Shown in pieces: positions 19,317 to 28,398 of a stretch of 41,946 bases of DNA. The notes under the pieces were generated by a model. That model saw only the letters and a program-made list of their open reading frames with translations. It searched no databases and was not told the DNA's origin. The DNA comes from Armatimonadota bacterium (GTDB lineage Bacteria; Bacillota; Desulfotomaculia; Desulfotomaculales; Nap2-2B). Made by a program: the position numbers and the translations under genes. Each line of letters starts with the position of its first letter. The stretch's first letter is position 1. The stretch lies in contig JAIMBK010000025.1 of NCBI GenBank assembly GCA_023511535.1, positions 1 through 41,946 of the forward strand, read 5' to 3'.

Positions 19317-19911
19317 GACGGTTGAAGAGGCGGTGGCCAGCGCCCTGGCCGATTTGGGAATCAGCCAGGAGAGCGCCGTAATCGAGGTGTTAGAGGAACC
19401 GTCCAAGGGGTTGTTTGGTATCCTGGGCAGCCGTCCGGCCCGGGTCAGAGTGAGCGTCCGGGAAACCCCCTCCTACCGGGCCAGGCAACTGCTGGAAAAA
19501 ATTTTCGAAGCGATGAGCCTGGCGGTGAATTTGGAAATCAAAGAAAAAGATAACGATCTCCTGATTAATTTGTCCGGCAACGGGTTGGGCATCCTGATCG
19601 GGAGAAGGGGAGAAACCTTGAACGCCCTGCAGTATCTGGTAAATTTATGTGTGAACAAGAACCAGCTGCAAAAAACGAAGGTTATCCTGGATGTTGAAGG
19701 GTACCGCCAGCGCCGGGAGCAGACTCTGGAGCGCCTGGCCCTGAGACTGGCGGAAAAGGCAAAACAGAGAGGGCGGAATATTGTTTTAGAGCCGATGAAC
19801 CCCCAGGAAAGAAGAATCATCCACACGGCCCTGCAGGGACGGGACGATATTTATACCTACAGTGAGGGGGAGGAGCCGTTCCGGAAGATCGTGATTTCTC
19901 CGCGCCGGTAA
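19291..19911 (+). CDS. jag: Jag / KhpB RNA-binding protein
   Basis: This 206-residue protein has the Jag N-terminal domain (RTVEEAVASALADLGI, EEPSKGLFGILGSRPARV). A KH domain follows (GLGILIGRRGETLNALQYLVN), then an R3H domain (PMNPQERRIIHTALQGRDDIYTYSEGEEPFRKIVI). KhpB/Jag binds RNA with KhpA and affects cell elongation and division in several Firmicutes. The GTG start lies inside the yidC 3' end, so translation is coupled. The GGAGG is somewhat distant from the start. Confidence 0.95.
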   Translation: MEAVEKLGRTVEEAVASALADLGISQESAVIEVLEEPSKGLFGILGSRPARVRVSVRETPSYRARQLLEKIFEAMSLAVNLEIKEKDNDLLINLSGNGLGILIGRRGETLNALQYLVNLCVNKNQLQKTKVILDVEGYRQRREQTLERLALRLAEKAKQRGRNIVLEPMNPQERRIIHTALQGRDDIYTYSEGEEPFRKIVISPRR

Positions 19912-19973
19912 AAAAAAGCAGGGATTAGGGATTGGGGAGTGTGGCTAAATTTAACATTAAAGTATTTTTAATT

Positions 19974-19999
19974 ACCCAGCATAAATAGCTGGGTTTTTT
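19974..19999 (+). terminator. Terminator after jag
   Basis: A perfect 7-bp stem ACCCAGC/GCTGGGT with loop ATAAATA is followed by TTTTT. It separates the rpmH-jag unit from mnmE, though mnmE starts immediately after it and may depend on read-through. The preceding 60 bases contain a short GGGATTA direct repeat. Confidence 0.85.
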
Positions 20000-20004
20000 C
20001 AAAA

Positions 20005-21399
20005 GTGGTGGTTGATTTGCTGGAAGATACGATTGCGGCCATTGCGACTCCTTTGGGGGAAAGCGGCATCGGCATCGTCAGGATCAGCGGGGAAAAAGCA
20101 ATTGAACTTGCCCGGAAGGTATTTATTCCGGCGAAAAAGAAGGAATGGTGGCGGGATAGCGGATACCGCCTGGTTTACGGACACGTGGTCGACCCGGAGA
20201 CAAACGAAGTCATTGACGAGGTTCTGCTTGGTCTGATGCGCGGGCCGCACAGCTTCACCAGGGAGGACGTGGTGGAGCTTAACTGTCACGGCGGCGTCGT
20301 TCCCTTGCGCAAAACGCTGGAAACCGTCCTGCGGCACGGCGCCCGGCTGGCCGAACCGGGCGAGTTTTCCCGGCGGGCTTTTTTGAACGGCCGGATCGAT
20401 CTCGCCCAGGCCGAGGCCATTATTGATCTGGTTCGCGCCCGGACAGACGCGCAGTTAAAAATGGCCGTTTCCCAGTTAAAGGGTAAATTGTCTGAAAAAA
20501 TTATGTTTTTCCAGGATCAAATAACGGATCTGCTGGCCATGTGTGAAGCCGTGATTGATTTTCCGGAAGACGTAGAAGAAACCCCCCGCAGCGAGCTGGA
20601 GGAATCCCTTTCCAGTCTGATTAAGGAGGTTGATTCGTTGATCGCCTCCGCCGAAAAGGGTAAAATTTACCGCGAGGGGGCCTTTGTGGTGATTGCCGGC
20701 CGGCCGAACGTGGGCAAATCCTCGTTGCTAAATACTTTGCTCCGGGAGAGGCGGGCCATCGTTACGGAAATACCCGGCACGACCAGGGACGTAATTGAAG
20801 AAGTGGTAAATATAAAAGGCGTGCCGGTCAGGCTGGCCGATACAGCCGGCCTGCGCTCCACCACCGACCCGGTGGAGATCATCGGGGTGGAGAAGGCAAA
20901 GGAATTGCTCGATCTCGCCGACCTCGTCCTGGTTCTGATCGATGCCGCTGCCGGGCTGACCGGGGAAGACCGGAAAATTCTGGCGCAGGTGGAGAGGAAA
21001 AACACTGTTTACCTGGTCAATAAGGTTGACCTGGCTGACGGTGAAGAGGTTAAAAAGCACCTCCAGGAAATGGCCGGGGGGCGGCCGGTCCTGAAGATCT
21101 CGGCCCTGACGGGGGAAGGAATCGAGGCGCTGGAAGAAGTGATCTTTGAACAGGTGATCGGCGCTCCGGCAATTGCTACGGACTCCTTACTGGTCAACAA
21201 CGTCCGGCATAAAAACGCGCTGGAAAAGGCCCGCCGCTGCCTGGCCGAGGCGCTGGAAGGAGTGCGCGCCGGCCTGCCGGAGGATTTGCTGGTCATCGAT
21301 TTGCGGGAGGCCTGGGAGGCCCTGGGGGAAATCACCGGGTCCACCGTGGCCGAGGACATTATCGACCGGATTTTTGCCAACTTCTGTATTGGAAAATAA
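20005..21399 (+). CDS. mnmE: tRNA uridine-34 modification GTPase MnmE (TrmE)
   Basis: This 464-residue protein combines the N-terminal tetrahydrofolate-binding domain (DTIAAIATPLGESGIGIVRIS), a helical domain and an inserted GTPase. The GTPase shows GRPNVGKSSLLN, the switch region PGTTRDVIEE, DTAGLR and NKVD. It ends in the invariant CIGK. With MnmG it installs carboxymethylaminomethyl groups on wobble uridines. GTG at 20005 is the longest start; a TTG at 20017 would place the ribosome site better, so the first four residues are uncertain. Confidence 0.97.
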   Translation: MVVDLLEDTIAAIATPLGESGIGIVRISGEKAIELARKVFIPAKKKEWWRDSGYRLVYGHVVDPETNEVIDEVLLGLMRGPHSFTREDVVELNCHGGVVPLRKTLETVLRHGARLAEPGEFSRRAFLNGRIDLAQAEAIIDLVRARTDAQLKMAVSQLKGKLSEKIMFFQDQITDLLAMCEAVIDFPEDVEETPRSELEESLSSLIKEVDSLIASAEKGKIYREGAFVVIAGRPNVGKSSLLNTLLRERRAIVTEIPGTTRDVIEEVVNIKGVPVRLADTAGLRSTTDPVEIIGVEKAKELLDLADLVLVLIDAAAGLTGEDRKILAQVERKNTVYLVNKVDLADGEEVKKHLQEMAGGRPVLKISALTGEGIEALEEVIFEQVIGAPAIATDSLLVNNVRHKNALEKARRCLAEALEGVRAGLPEDLLVIDLREAWEALGEITGSTVAEDIIDRIFANFCIGK

Positions 21400-21411
21400 G
21401 GACGGTGTGTT

Positions 21412-23325
21412 TTGGCGGTGGAGTACCTGGCCGGAAAGTATGACGTGATCGTGGTGGGCGCGGGTCACGCGGGCTGCGAAGCGGCGCTGGCGGCGGCCCG
21501 GCTGGGCTGCCGGACCCTGCTGCTGACCATTAGCCTGGACAACCTGGCCTTAATGCCCTGTAACCCGGCTATGGGCGGCCCGGCCAAGGCGCAGCTGGTG
21601 CGCGAGGTCGATGCGCTGGGCGGGGAAATCGGCTTGAATACCGACCGCGCCGCCATCCAGGTGAGGATGTTGAACACGGCCAAAGGGCCCGCCGTGCAGG
21701 CTTTGCGCGCCCAGGCGGATAAAAAGCTCTATCAGGCCTGGATGCGGCGCGTCGTCGAAAACCAGCCCGGCCTGGATTTAAAGCAGGTGATGGTGGAAAG
21801 AATAATCTGCCGGGGCGAGAGGGTGGAGGGCGTAGTCGGCAGCACGGGGGCAAAATTTCAGGCGCCTGTCGTCATCCTGACCACGGGAACCTACCTGCGG
21901 GGGCGCATCATCATCGGTGACCTGGCTTTCCCCGGCGGACCGCAGGGCCAGTTCCCCGCCCAGAACTTAAGCCGGTCACTGGAAGAGCTCGGCCTGGAAC
22001 TGGGGCGGTTTAAAACCGGGACGCCCGCCCGGGTGGATAAAAGAAGCATCGATTTTTCCAAACTCTCCATCCAGCCGGGGGACGCGCGGAATTACAATTT
22101 TTCCTTTCTTTCTCCGAAAAAAGACCGGGAGCAAGTACCCTGCTGGCTGACCTACACCACGGAGGAGACGCACCGGATTATCCGGGAAAACCTGCACCGG
22201 TCGCCCCTTTTTGGGGGCGTGATCAAGGGGATCGGCCCCCGCTACTGCCCTTCCATTGAAGACAAGGTGGTGCGTTACGCCGAACGCCCCCGGCACCAGG
22301 TTTTTATCGAACCGGAAGGGCTGCAGACGAACGAAATGTACGTCCAGGGGATGAGCACCAGCCTGCCGGAAGACGTCCAGCTGGCAATGCTGCGCACCCT
22401 TCCCGGGCTGGAAAGGGTGGAGATGATGCGTCCCGGGTACGCCATCGAATACGACTTTTTGCCGCCCACCCAGTTAAAGCCGTCCCTGGAGTGCAAGCGG
22501 ATTGCCGGCCTTTTCAGCGCCGGGCAGATCAACGGCACGTCCGGGTACGAGGAGGCCGCCGCCCAGGGGATTATCGCCGGGATTAACGCGGTCCGCTTCC
22601 TGCAGCAAAAAGACCCCCTGGTGCTGAAGCGTTCCGACGCTTACATCGGCGTGCTGATTGACGACCTGGTGACGAAAGGGGTAAGTGAACCTTACCGCCT
22701 GCTCACTTCCCGCGCCGAACACCGGCTTTTGCTGCGGCAGGATAACGCCGACCTGCGCCTGACGGAGATCGGCCGCGAAGCGGGCCTGGTTACGCCGGAG
22801 CGCTACCGGTTGTTTTTGAAAAAGAAAAAGTACATTGAAGAAGAAATCGCCCACTTAAATAAGACGATCCTGCCGGTAACCGAAGAAATGAAGAAGGTTT
22901 TAACGGCGGCGGGCACCACGCCGCCGGCCCAACCGGCGGTTTCCGCGGCCGCTTTGCTGCGCCGCCCGGAAATCAAGTACCGGCACATCCTGCAAATAAC
23001 CGGCGGCCGGCCGGACGTGCCGGAGGAGGACCGGGACCTCTGGGAAGAAGTGCAGGAGGAAGTGGAAATCGAGATCAAGTACGAAGGCTACCTGAAAAAA
23101 GAGCTGGAGCAGGTAAAAAAGCTGGCCCGGCTGGAGGGGCGGTTGATTCCGGAAGACCTGGATTATTCCCGGGTAAAGGGCCTGGCCAATGAAGCCCGCC
23201 AAAAACTGGAACAGATCCGTCCCCGCTCCCTGGGCCAGGCCAGCCGGATTTCGGGCATCAACCCGGCGGACATCGCCATTTTAATGGTGTATCTGGAGCA
23301 GCGCCAAAGGAGTGTTTCCGGATGA
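21412..23325 (+). CDS. mnmG: tRNA uridine-34 modification enzyme MnmG (GidA)
   Basis: This 637-residue FAD protein and MnmE partner has the nucleotide loop [21 protein letters not shown], the family signature [35 protein letters not shown], and the C-terminal helical domain that binds MnmE and tRNA. The TTG start with AAGGA upstream lies 12 bases after mnmE. It overlaps rsmG by four bases (ATGA). Confidence 0.97.
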   Translation: MAVEYLAGKYDVIVVGAGHAGCEAALAAARLGCRTLLLTISLDNLALMPCNPAMGGPAKAQLVREVDALGGEIGLNTDRAAIQVRMLNTAKGPAVQALRAQADKKLYQAWMRRVVENQPGLDLKQVMVERIICRGERVEGVVGSTGAKFQAPVVILTTGTYLRGRIIIGDLAFPGGPQGQFPAQNLSRSLEELGLELGRFKTGTPARVDKRSIDFSKLSIQPGDARNYNFSFLSPKKDREQVPCWLTYTTEETHRIIRENLHRSPLFGGVIKGIGPRYCPSIEDKVVRYAERPRHQVFIEPEGLQTNEMYVQGMSTSLPEDVQLAMLRTLPGLERVEMMRPGYAIEYDFLPPTQLKPSLECKRIAGLFSAGQINGTSGYEEAAAQGIIAGINAVRFLQQKDPLVLKRSDAYIGVLIDDLVTKGVSEPYRLLTSRAEHRLLLRQDNADLRLTEIGREAGLVTPERYRLFLKKKKYIEEEIAHLNKTILPVTEEMKKVLTAAGTTPPAQPAVSAAALLRRPEIKYRHILQITGGRPDVPEEDRDLWEEVQEEVEIEIKYEGYLKKELEQVKKLARLEGRLIPEDLDYSRVKGLANEARQKLEQIRPRSLGQASRISGINPADIAILMVYLEQRQRSVSG

Positions 23326-24161
23326 ACCCGGGTCCGCCGCCTCTGTCCCGGAAGGGTGAGACCGGGATGATCGAAAAAGGAACGTTTGAAAAAAGAGCTG
23401 TTGCCACCGGGTCGGCAGGACCCTCCGCCCCCGCCGGCGGAGTGGGGGATTGGTGCAAAAAGGGGGCGGCGGAGTTGGGCATCGAAATCACCCCGGGGCA
23501 GGGGCGGCTTTTTGATCAATATTACCGGCTGATCTTAAAAAAAAATAGCGCGTTCAATCTGACGTCCATTTTAGAAGAAAAAGAATTCGCCCTTAAAAAT
23601 ATTGTGGATTCCCTGACCTGTCTACTGGCCGTATCTTTAAACGGCGCCCGGCGGGTCGTTGACGTGGGCGCCGGGGCGGGTCTGCCGGGGATACCGGTGA
23701 AAATCGCCCGCCCGGAGATCAGGTTGACGCTCGTCGATTCTTCCCTCAAGAAGGCTGCTTTTCTGGAGGATGCCATCCGGGAGCTTGGCCTGACGGAAAC
23801 AAAGGTTCTGCGCGGGCGGGCGGAGGAGCTGGCGCACCGGGCGGACCTGCGCGAGCAATTCGACTGCGCGCTCAGCCGGGCCCTGGCGCCGTTGCCCGTG
23901 CTCCTGGAATACTGCCTGGGCTTTGTGCGCCCCTGGGGTTTTCTGATTGCCTTAAAGGGGCCTGCGGCGGTCCGGGAAGAAGCGGAAAGCGCGAGAGCGC
24001 TTTTCCTGCTGGGGGGAGTGATCCGGGAAACAAAGGAGATCGCGCTGCCCTTCCTGGGGCACCGGCGGCGGCTGATTGTCGTTGAAAAAACGGCTCCGAC
24101 ACCGCCGAAATACCCCCGGCGGACGGGGATCCCGGCGAAAAGGCCGCTGATTGGTGGTTAG
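23322..24161 (+). CDS. rsmG: 16S rRNA (guanine-527-N7) methyltransferase RsmG
   Basis: The catalytic core has [20 protein letters not shown], the SAM motif [32 protein letters not shown] and [13 protein letters not shown], as in GidB. It methylates G527 of 16S rRNA. From the overlapping ATG the protein has about 55 extra N-terminal residues rich in Gly/Pro/Ala, and a Pro/Arg-rich C-terminal extension; both are unusual. An ATG at 23367 with GGAAGGGTGAG upstream is an alternative start. The noc/soj/spo0J genes that normally follow rsmG are not here. Confidence 0.95.
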   Translation: MNPGPPPLSRKGETGMIEKGTFEKRAVATGSAGPSAPAGGVGDWCKKGAAELGIEITPGQGRLFDQYYRLILKKNSAFNLTSILEEKEFALKNIVDSLTCLLAVSLNGARRVVDVGAGAGLPGIPVKIARPEIRLTLVDSSLKKAAFLEDAIRELGLTETKVLRGRAEELAHRADLREQFDCALSRALAPLPVLLEYCLGFVRPWGFLIALKGPAAVREEAESARALFLLGGVIRETKEIALPFLGHRRRLIVVEKTAPTPPKYPRRTGIPAKRPLIGG

Positions 24162-24215
24162 TGCTTGGTGGTGGGTAATTAATCCCCCAACGACCAAACA
24201 ACACATTACCAGCGA

Positions 24216-24262
24216 CCTTTATTCCTTTGTGCCGGCGAAACTTTGTGCCTGATCTTTGTAGT
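24216..24262. repeat. Dispersed intergenic repeat, copy C (reverse orientation)
   Basis: The reverse complement reads AGATCAGGCACAAAGTTTCGC then GGCACAAAGGAATAAAG, closely matching copy B. It fills part of the 200-base gap between rsmG and the DUF503 gene. The rest of that gap has a GT-rich TTGGTGGTTAGT-type stretch at 24152-24180 and no clear gene. Confidence 0.65.
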
Positions 24263-24362
24263 TAACTTTTCCGGAGGCGGGAGAGGAAATTGCCCTTTTG
24301 CGGCGAATTTTACGGGAAAAGGGAAAGTTCGGAGCAGTTTTTTAAGTAAGGGGCGGGGCGGT

Positions 24363-24644
24363 TTGGTCGTTGGCGTATTGACGGTGGAGCTCTTTTTGGC
24401 CGGCGCCACTTCCTTGAAAGATAAACGCAGGGTATTGAAAAGCATCCTGGATAAAATAAAGGCGCGGTTTAACGTCTCGGTGGCGGAGGTGGATAAACAG
24501 GAAGCCTGGCAGTTCTCCGTCCTCGGCGTGGCTGCGGTCAGCAGTGAGACCGGCCACGTCTACCAGACGCTGGCGGCGGTGGCCCGGTTCATCGAGGGGA
24601 TGCGGGAGGTGGAAGTAACCAAAGTAAACACGGAAGTATTTTAG
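24363..24644 (+). CDS. DUF503 (YlxP-like) family protein
   Basis: This 93-residue protein shows the DUF503 pattern: VVGVLTVELFLAGATSLKDKRRVLKSILDKI, then FNVSVAEVDKQEAWQFSVLGVAAV and VEVTKVNTEVF. The fold is a small ferredoxin-like domain; Bacillus YlxP has been tied to ribosome maturation, and the role here is unproven. The TTG at 24363 follows a GGGGCGGGGCGG stretch and begins exactly at the family N terminus. An upstream ATG at 24243 would add 40 unrelated residues. It is usually found in the nusA-infB operon, so this copy is out of that context. Confidence 0.8.
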   Translation: MVVGVLTVELFLAGATSLKDKRRVLKSILDKIKARFNVSVAEVDKQEAWQFSVLGVAAVSSETGHVYQTLAAVARFIEGMREVEVTKVNTEVF

Positions 24645-24713
24645 AGAGAACTGTCGAGAACTATTTCGAGCTTTGTTTTTTCCAATGTTATAATTTGTTA
24701 CAGGGGGAGCGGG

Positions 24714-25220
24714 GTGAGCCTTTTTGTGGTCTCTTATCCCTGGCAATTATACTTTTATTATCCCGAGGACAGGATTAGCGAGGGACAGTTTTTTCTCCGT
24801 CAACTGAATGGCGTGAAAAGGCTGGAGTTATCCGGGCTGAAATCCCTCTGCCGGAAGAGCGACCTGGGAGAGATCGACCCCAATTATCACGGCTTCCGGG
24901 AAATCGCTAGAAATTTTGTCCTGGCCGCGGGAATATCCGGCCGGTTGTGCGGTTTTTGCGTGTTTGTCCTGGAGAGAAGGGACGTTATCCAGATCGATCT
25001 TTTGGTCACGGCAAAAGAATGGCGCCGGAAAGGATTGGGCAGGTTGTTGTTGAATGTGCTGGAGCAGTCCTGTTTGCCCGGTACGGTCATTTACGTCGAC
25101 CAGGTTACGGAAACGGGGCGGAAGTTCTTCATCAGCTGCGGTTTTACGAAGGACGTTAACCTGTTCAAGGTGGCCGGGGGAAAGGGCGGGAGTTGCTGCC
25201 CCTTCCAATTAACTGAATAA
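24714..25220 (+). CDS. GNAT-family N-acetyltransferase
   Basis: This 168-residue protein has a clear acetyl-CoA binding core: VIQIDLLVTAKEWRRKGLGRLLLNVLEQ (the R/Q-x-x-G-x-G/A loop is RRKGLG), then VIYVDQVTETGRKFFISCGF. The N-terminal half (YFYYPEDRISEGQFFL) is not recognisable beyond the fold. GTG at 24714 is preceded by AGGGGGAG. A TATAAT at 24689-24694 could be a -10 element, but no good -35 was seen. The substrate is unknown. Confidence 0.85.
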   Translation: MSLFVVSYPWQLYFYYPEDRISEGQFFLRQLNGVKRLELSGLKSLCRKSDLGEIDPNYHGFREIARNFVLAAGISGRLCGFCVFVLERRDVIQIDLLVTAKEWRRKGLGRLLLNVLEQSCLPGTVIYVDQVTETGRKFFISCGFTKDVNLFKVAGGKGGSCCPFQLTE

Positions 25221-25309
25221 TCACCGGGCGCTCCCGCGGGCGGCGGTTTTTGCCGGCGCCGGGGCTTGCCCGGCGAAAGCGTGTGCACAGGAAAAAGTGC
25301 TCGTTCTAC

Positions 25310-25338
25310 TTGACTATGGGCGGGTTGTTTGTTAAAAT
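25310..25338 (+). promoter_or_regulatory. tRNA-His promoter
   Basis: -35 TTGACT (25310-25315), a 17-base spacer and -10 TAAAAT (25333-25338) end 15 bases before the tRNA. Confidence 0.8.
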
Positions 25339-25353
25339 AGTTTTTGCTATCTG

Positions 25354-25430
25354 GTGGATGTAGCTCAGTTGGTCAGAGCACCAGGTTGTGGCCCTGGGGG
25401 TCGTGGGTTCGAGTCCCATCTTCCACCCCA
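25354..25430 (+). tRNA. tRNA-His(GTG)
   Basis: A full cloverleaf is visible: anticodon loop TTGTGGC between CCAGG and CCTGG, T loop TTCGAGT, discriminator C and encoded CCA. A G precedes position 1 and can act as G-1 opposite C73, the histidine identity element. Pair 6-67 is a T-T mismatch. Confidence 0.95.
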
Positions 25431-25433
25431 CAC

Positions 25434-25470
25434 TGGGGCGTAGCCAGGCGGTAAGGAAGCGGAATTTGGA
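25434..25470 (+). pseudogene. 5' half of a tRNA-Gln(TTG) gene
   Basis: The sequence gives acceptor strand TGGGGCG, TA at positions 8-9, a D arm (GCCAGGCGGTAAGGAAGC-like), anticodon 5' stem GCGGA and loop ATTTGGA with anticodon TTG. It then stops resembling a tRNA: no T arm or CGCCCCA acceptor strand follows. It is 3 bases from tRNA-His, as in a His-Gln tRNA array. The break falls at the anticodon loop, where the lagging-strand FapA locus begins. Confidence 0.65.
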
Positions 25471-25501
25471 ACAAGGACGCAAATCTTACCGGCTACGTCC
25501 C
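25435..25501. repeat. Long hairpin spanning the tRNA-Gln remnant and the fapA stop codon
   Basis: GGGGCGTAGCC (25435-25445) plus GGTAAG (25450-25455) pair with CTTACC (25485-25490) plus GGCTACGTCCC (25491-25501). That gives 17 pairs with one G-T pair and a 4-base bulge. The right arm includes the fapA stop codon. No U run follows on either strand. Confidence 0.6.
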
Positions 25502-27346
25502 TTTTGGAATTCCTTTGGACCTGAGGTTCCCTTCTTTATCCAACCAGGGGCGGATGCCTCTTTCCTCCCTGTTAAAACGATAAACCCGGCCGCCCACCAC
25601 TATAGAAGCGTTCTCAAAGGCATGTCCCACGGTAACCACTGCTGCCGGGCCAGTCACCACCCTGGTGGTGGCTCCACCCCTGGACCCCAGCTCTCCCACG
25701 TGCACATCCCCGCCGGCCTGTATCTCGCCACCGCGAAATACCCCGGATACAGTCACCTTCTTGCCAGCCTGGATCCGGGAATTATAACAACCGCTCCCCA
25801 CCACCCGGACATCGCCGGTAGCTATAACGGTAGAACTGTGGACGCTTGACGCCACCACATCACTTTCTGCAGACGGTGGGGACGCAAAGACCTTTTCCCA
25901 TTCCCCGGCTCGTTGAGCCAATGTTTCGAGTTCCCGGAGGTCACGCACGGCCAGAGGGGAACGAACCAGCGCCCGTTCGACTTCCCGGATAAACTCTTCC
26001 AGGTCTTCAGCGGCCATTCCCGGGGGCATGGTTTTAACCTGCTTCTTGAAGGTATTGGCGGCAGCGGGAAGATGGCGAAACTTCTCCTCCAGCAGCAACT
26101 TTACCAGGGGGCCGATACCGCCTTTAAGATCGCCCTGCTTGAACGCCGGGTTACCCAGTAACTGCCGGATAGCCGTGGTCATCTCTTGCAAACCGGCCGC
26201 CAGGGCATGAACCTGGGGCAACATTCCTTGCAGGAAAGCAGGAGCTCCTCCTGCAATTACCACCGATGACAGGATATTCCTCCTGATCAGGACGGACCCC
26301 GTGGCTTGAACCCTCGCGCCGGAAACCAGCCCTCCCACCCTGACATTCCCGCCCGCTTCTACCGCCATCCCTTCCGCCACATTTCCGGCAATCAGGACAT
26401 CTCCTTTAAAGACAATGTTGCCTGAATTAAGGTCTACGTCACCATCATGCACCAACTCAGGTAACACACTTACCTTCACCAGGTTACGCCAGCGGGAGGC
26501 TACAGGACGCCCGGCCCGGGCCGCTACGGCCCGTTCACCATCCCTGGTGAGCACCGCTCCTTCACCTACCGAAAGGGTGGAGTCCCGGGGCGACGGCGGC
26601 ACAATTACCTCACCCTTGACGCTGGTGCCGGGACGACCCGGCCAAGGCGGGTGTTTGACAGCCAGGACGTCTCCCGCTTCCACCGAAGTAAAAACGTAGC
26701 GTTCCCGGAAATCCACCGTTTCGTCTTCCCCCGCCAGAACCGGTACTTTGGAATCAGAAGAAAAAAGCAATTCTACCCGGCCGTCTTTTCCCGGTTCGGC
26801 AGGAATGCCCCGGGCGATAACCACCTCCTCCTCAGCGCAGGATGCAACAACACGAGAGCATGCTTCCCAGTCTACGCCATAATTAATCCCCAGCCGGGAC
26901 AACTCCTGCAATAGTTGGTCCCAGGTGAGCGGGGGAAAACGTTCTTCCCGTTCCACTACCTTTAGTTGCAGTATCCTGGCAGGCGGGAGATCCGGCAGTT
27001 CCCGGTGAACTACTACCGCAGGGAGCGTTCGCAATATCGCCTGCAGCCCATCGGAAGAAACGGACACGGACCAATTCCCTTCTCTGCGCTCTTTTTCCGC
27101 CGTTTCCACCTGCACCGTATCCTTCATGGATACGGGGGTGGGTTGAGTGCACTCCCGGCCGTTAATAATCAGTCTTACCCCCGGGCAAGGCACCACCACC
27201 GGGTAAGGTCCCTCCGGACGGTGCCGGACAACAAGGCGCCCCTGTTTCACAAAAGCATACGGACCCACCGCTTCTCCGGCCGGAAAAGCATTGTCCGCTG
27301 TACTCGCTGTTGCTGCGGGAAAGCCCCGGGTAATCTCCTCTTTCAT
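25493..27346 (-). CDS. FapA-family (DUF342) protein
   Basis: This 617-residue protein has a variable N-terminal region and then the DUF342 segment (IARGIPAEPGKDGRVELLF; DFRERYVFTSVEAGDVLAV; PGRPGTSVKGEVI). A right-handed beta-helix follows (DGDVDLNSGNIVFKGDVLIAGNV, ending in RVQATGSVLIRRNI), then an alpha-helical region around residues 370-480, and further beta-helix turns (TVIATGDVRVVG to GEIQAGGDVHVG). In Vibrio, FapA affects polar flagellar assembly; in Firmicutes the role is unknown. The ATG follows AGGAGGTG. It is the last gene of the riboswitch-controlled signalling operon and probably its effector (inference). Confidence 0.88.
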   Translation of the reverse strand: MKEEITRGFPAATASTADNAFPAGEAVGPYAFVKQGRLVVRHRPEGPYPVVVPCPGVRLIINGRECTQPTPVSMKDTVQVETAEKERREGNWSVSVSSDGLQAILRTLPAVVVHRELPDLPPARILQLKVVEREERFPPLTWDQLLQELSRLGINYGVDWEACSRVVASCAEEEVVIARGIPAEPGKDGRVELLFSSDSKVPVLAGEDETVDFRERYVFTSVEAGDVLAVKHPPWPGRPGTSVKGEVIVPPSPRDSTLSVGEGAVLTRDGERAVAARAGRPVASRWRNLVKVSVLPELVHDGDVDLNSGNIVFKGDVLIAGNVAEGMAVEAGGNVRVGGLVSGARVQATGSVLIRRNILSSVVIAGGAPAFLQGMLPQVHALAAGLQEMTTAIRQLLGNPAFKQGDLKGGIGPLVKLLLEEKFRHLPAAANTFKKQVKTMPPGMAAEDLEEFIREVERALVRSPLAVRDLRELETLAQRAGEWEKVFASPPSAESDVVASSVHSSTVIATGDVRVVGSGCYNSRIQAGKKVTVSGVFRGGEIQAGGDVHVGELGSRGGATTRVVTGPAAVVTVGHAFENASIVVGGRVYRFNREERGIRPWLDKEGNLRSKGIPKGT

Positions 27347-27364
27347 TTAGGAATTCACCTCCTG

Positions 27365-27685
27365 TTAAGCATTGGGATTTGTCTCAAGGACTTCCAGCAC
27401 CCGGAAAAAACCGATCACTTCCAGGTCTTCTCGAATAAAATCGGGGATGCGAACAATTCTCAGGGTCCGCCCCTGCCTGTACAGGTGTCTGGCCTGGCTC
27501 AGGAGCATTCCCGCCCCGGAAGAGTCGATGAACCGAAGTCCCTGCAGATCTATCTCCACCACTTCCTCCGGCCGTCGCTGAATTTCCTGTTGCAACTGCT
27601 CCACGTTGCTGAAATCCAGCTCGCCTTCCACCTCCAGGATGGCCATCCCTTTCTTTTGCCGGACTCTAATCTTCACCCCTTTCAC
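27365..27685 (-). CDS. STAS-domain anti-sigma factor antagonist (SpoIIAA/RsbV-like)
   Basis: This 106-residue single STAS domain starts VRQKKGMAILEVEGELDFSN, with the phosphorylation motif RFIDSSGAGMLL and a C-terminal FFRVLEVL helix. In the known switch the unphosphorylated form binds the kinase/anti-sigma factor and the kinase phosphorylates the serine after Asp. It overlaps the 3' end of the phosphatase gene by 20 bases, and a second GTG nine bases in is an equally good start. It is one of two STAS proteins in the operon. Confidence 0.9.
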   Translation of the reverse strand: MKGVKIRVRQKKGMAILEVEGELDFSNVEQLQQEIQRRPEEVVEIDLQGLRFIDSSGAGMLLSQARHLYRQGRTLRIVRIPDFIREDLEVIGFFRVLEVLETNPNA

Positions 27686-28391
27686 CTGCCTTTCCCGTCA
27701 CCTTCATCACAACCAGTGTCACGTCATCCTTTTGGGAAAAACCGCGGGTAAATGTCTCCAGGTCAGACAAAATGTTTTGTTTCATTCTGTCTGCATCAGC
27801 GCCGTACTGAAGGCGAACTATTTCCTTCAACCGTTCCTGTCCGTACCTTTGCTCGCCCGGACCACAGGCCTCCACAAGTCCATCGGTATACAGCACCACC
27901 GCATCTCCGGCGGCAAGAAAAAATTCCTCCACCCCTGACCCAAGGTAATCTTCCAACAGGCCCAGGGCAACTCCCCGGCCCCGGGCCACTTTCACCTTGC
28001 CGTCAGAGAGAAGGAGGGGAGGGTGGTGCCCTGCATTGACACAGGTGAGCCGCCCGGCTGTCCCGTCGTAACCCAGCAGGCACAGGGTAGCAAAAGCCCC
28101 GTATTTCCGCAGTTCGTACCCTCCCACCTTGTTCAACCGGCGCACCACCTCCAGAGGATGGGGATTAATCCTGATGCACTCCCGGAGCATGTGGCGGATT
28201 ATTTCCATCAGCCGGGCCGCATGGAATCCTTTGCCCATTACATCTCCGATGGCGGCAAACACGGTTCTCTCGTCGCAGAAAATAAACTCAAAAAAATCTC
28301 CCCCGACCTGTTCGGCAGGCAGGCTATACCCACTGCCTTCCAACCCGTAAGCCCTTAGTATTTTTCCATTCCCTGTGGTCACTTCTCTCAT
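27666..28391 (-). CDS. SpoIIE/RsbU-type PP2C serine phosphatase
   Basis: This 241-residue protein is little more than the catalytic PP2C domain: LPAEQVGGDFFEF (metal-binding Asp), AAIGDVMGKGFHAARLM, VNAGHHPPLL, VLYTDGLVEA and the closing DDVTLVVMKV. Such phosphatases dephosphorylate STAS antagonists and so release them to bind the kinase. No sensory or membrane domain is attached, so its activity may be set by abundance (through the riboswitch) or by a partner. The ATG follows GGTAGGAG. It sits between the two STAS genes. Confidence 0.92.
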   Translation of the reverse strand: MREVTTGNGKILRAYGLEGSGYSLPAEQVGGDFFEFIFCDERTVFAAIGDVMGKGFHAARLMEIIRHMLRECIRINPHPLEVVRRLNKVGGYELRKYGAFATLCLLGYDGTAGRLTCVNAGHHPPLLLSDGKVKVARGRGVALGLLEDYLGSGVEEFFLAAGDAVVLYTDGLVEACGPGEQRYGQERLKEIVRLQYGADADRMKQNILSDLETFTRGFSQKDDVTLVVMKVTGKAGERGED

Positions 28392-28398
28392 CCTGCTC

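Noticed and set aside
26966-27751. A 261-codon plus-strand frame antisense to fapA and a STAS gene
   Set aside because: Composition is His/Arg/Pro-rich with no domain, and the opposite strand has clear protein families.
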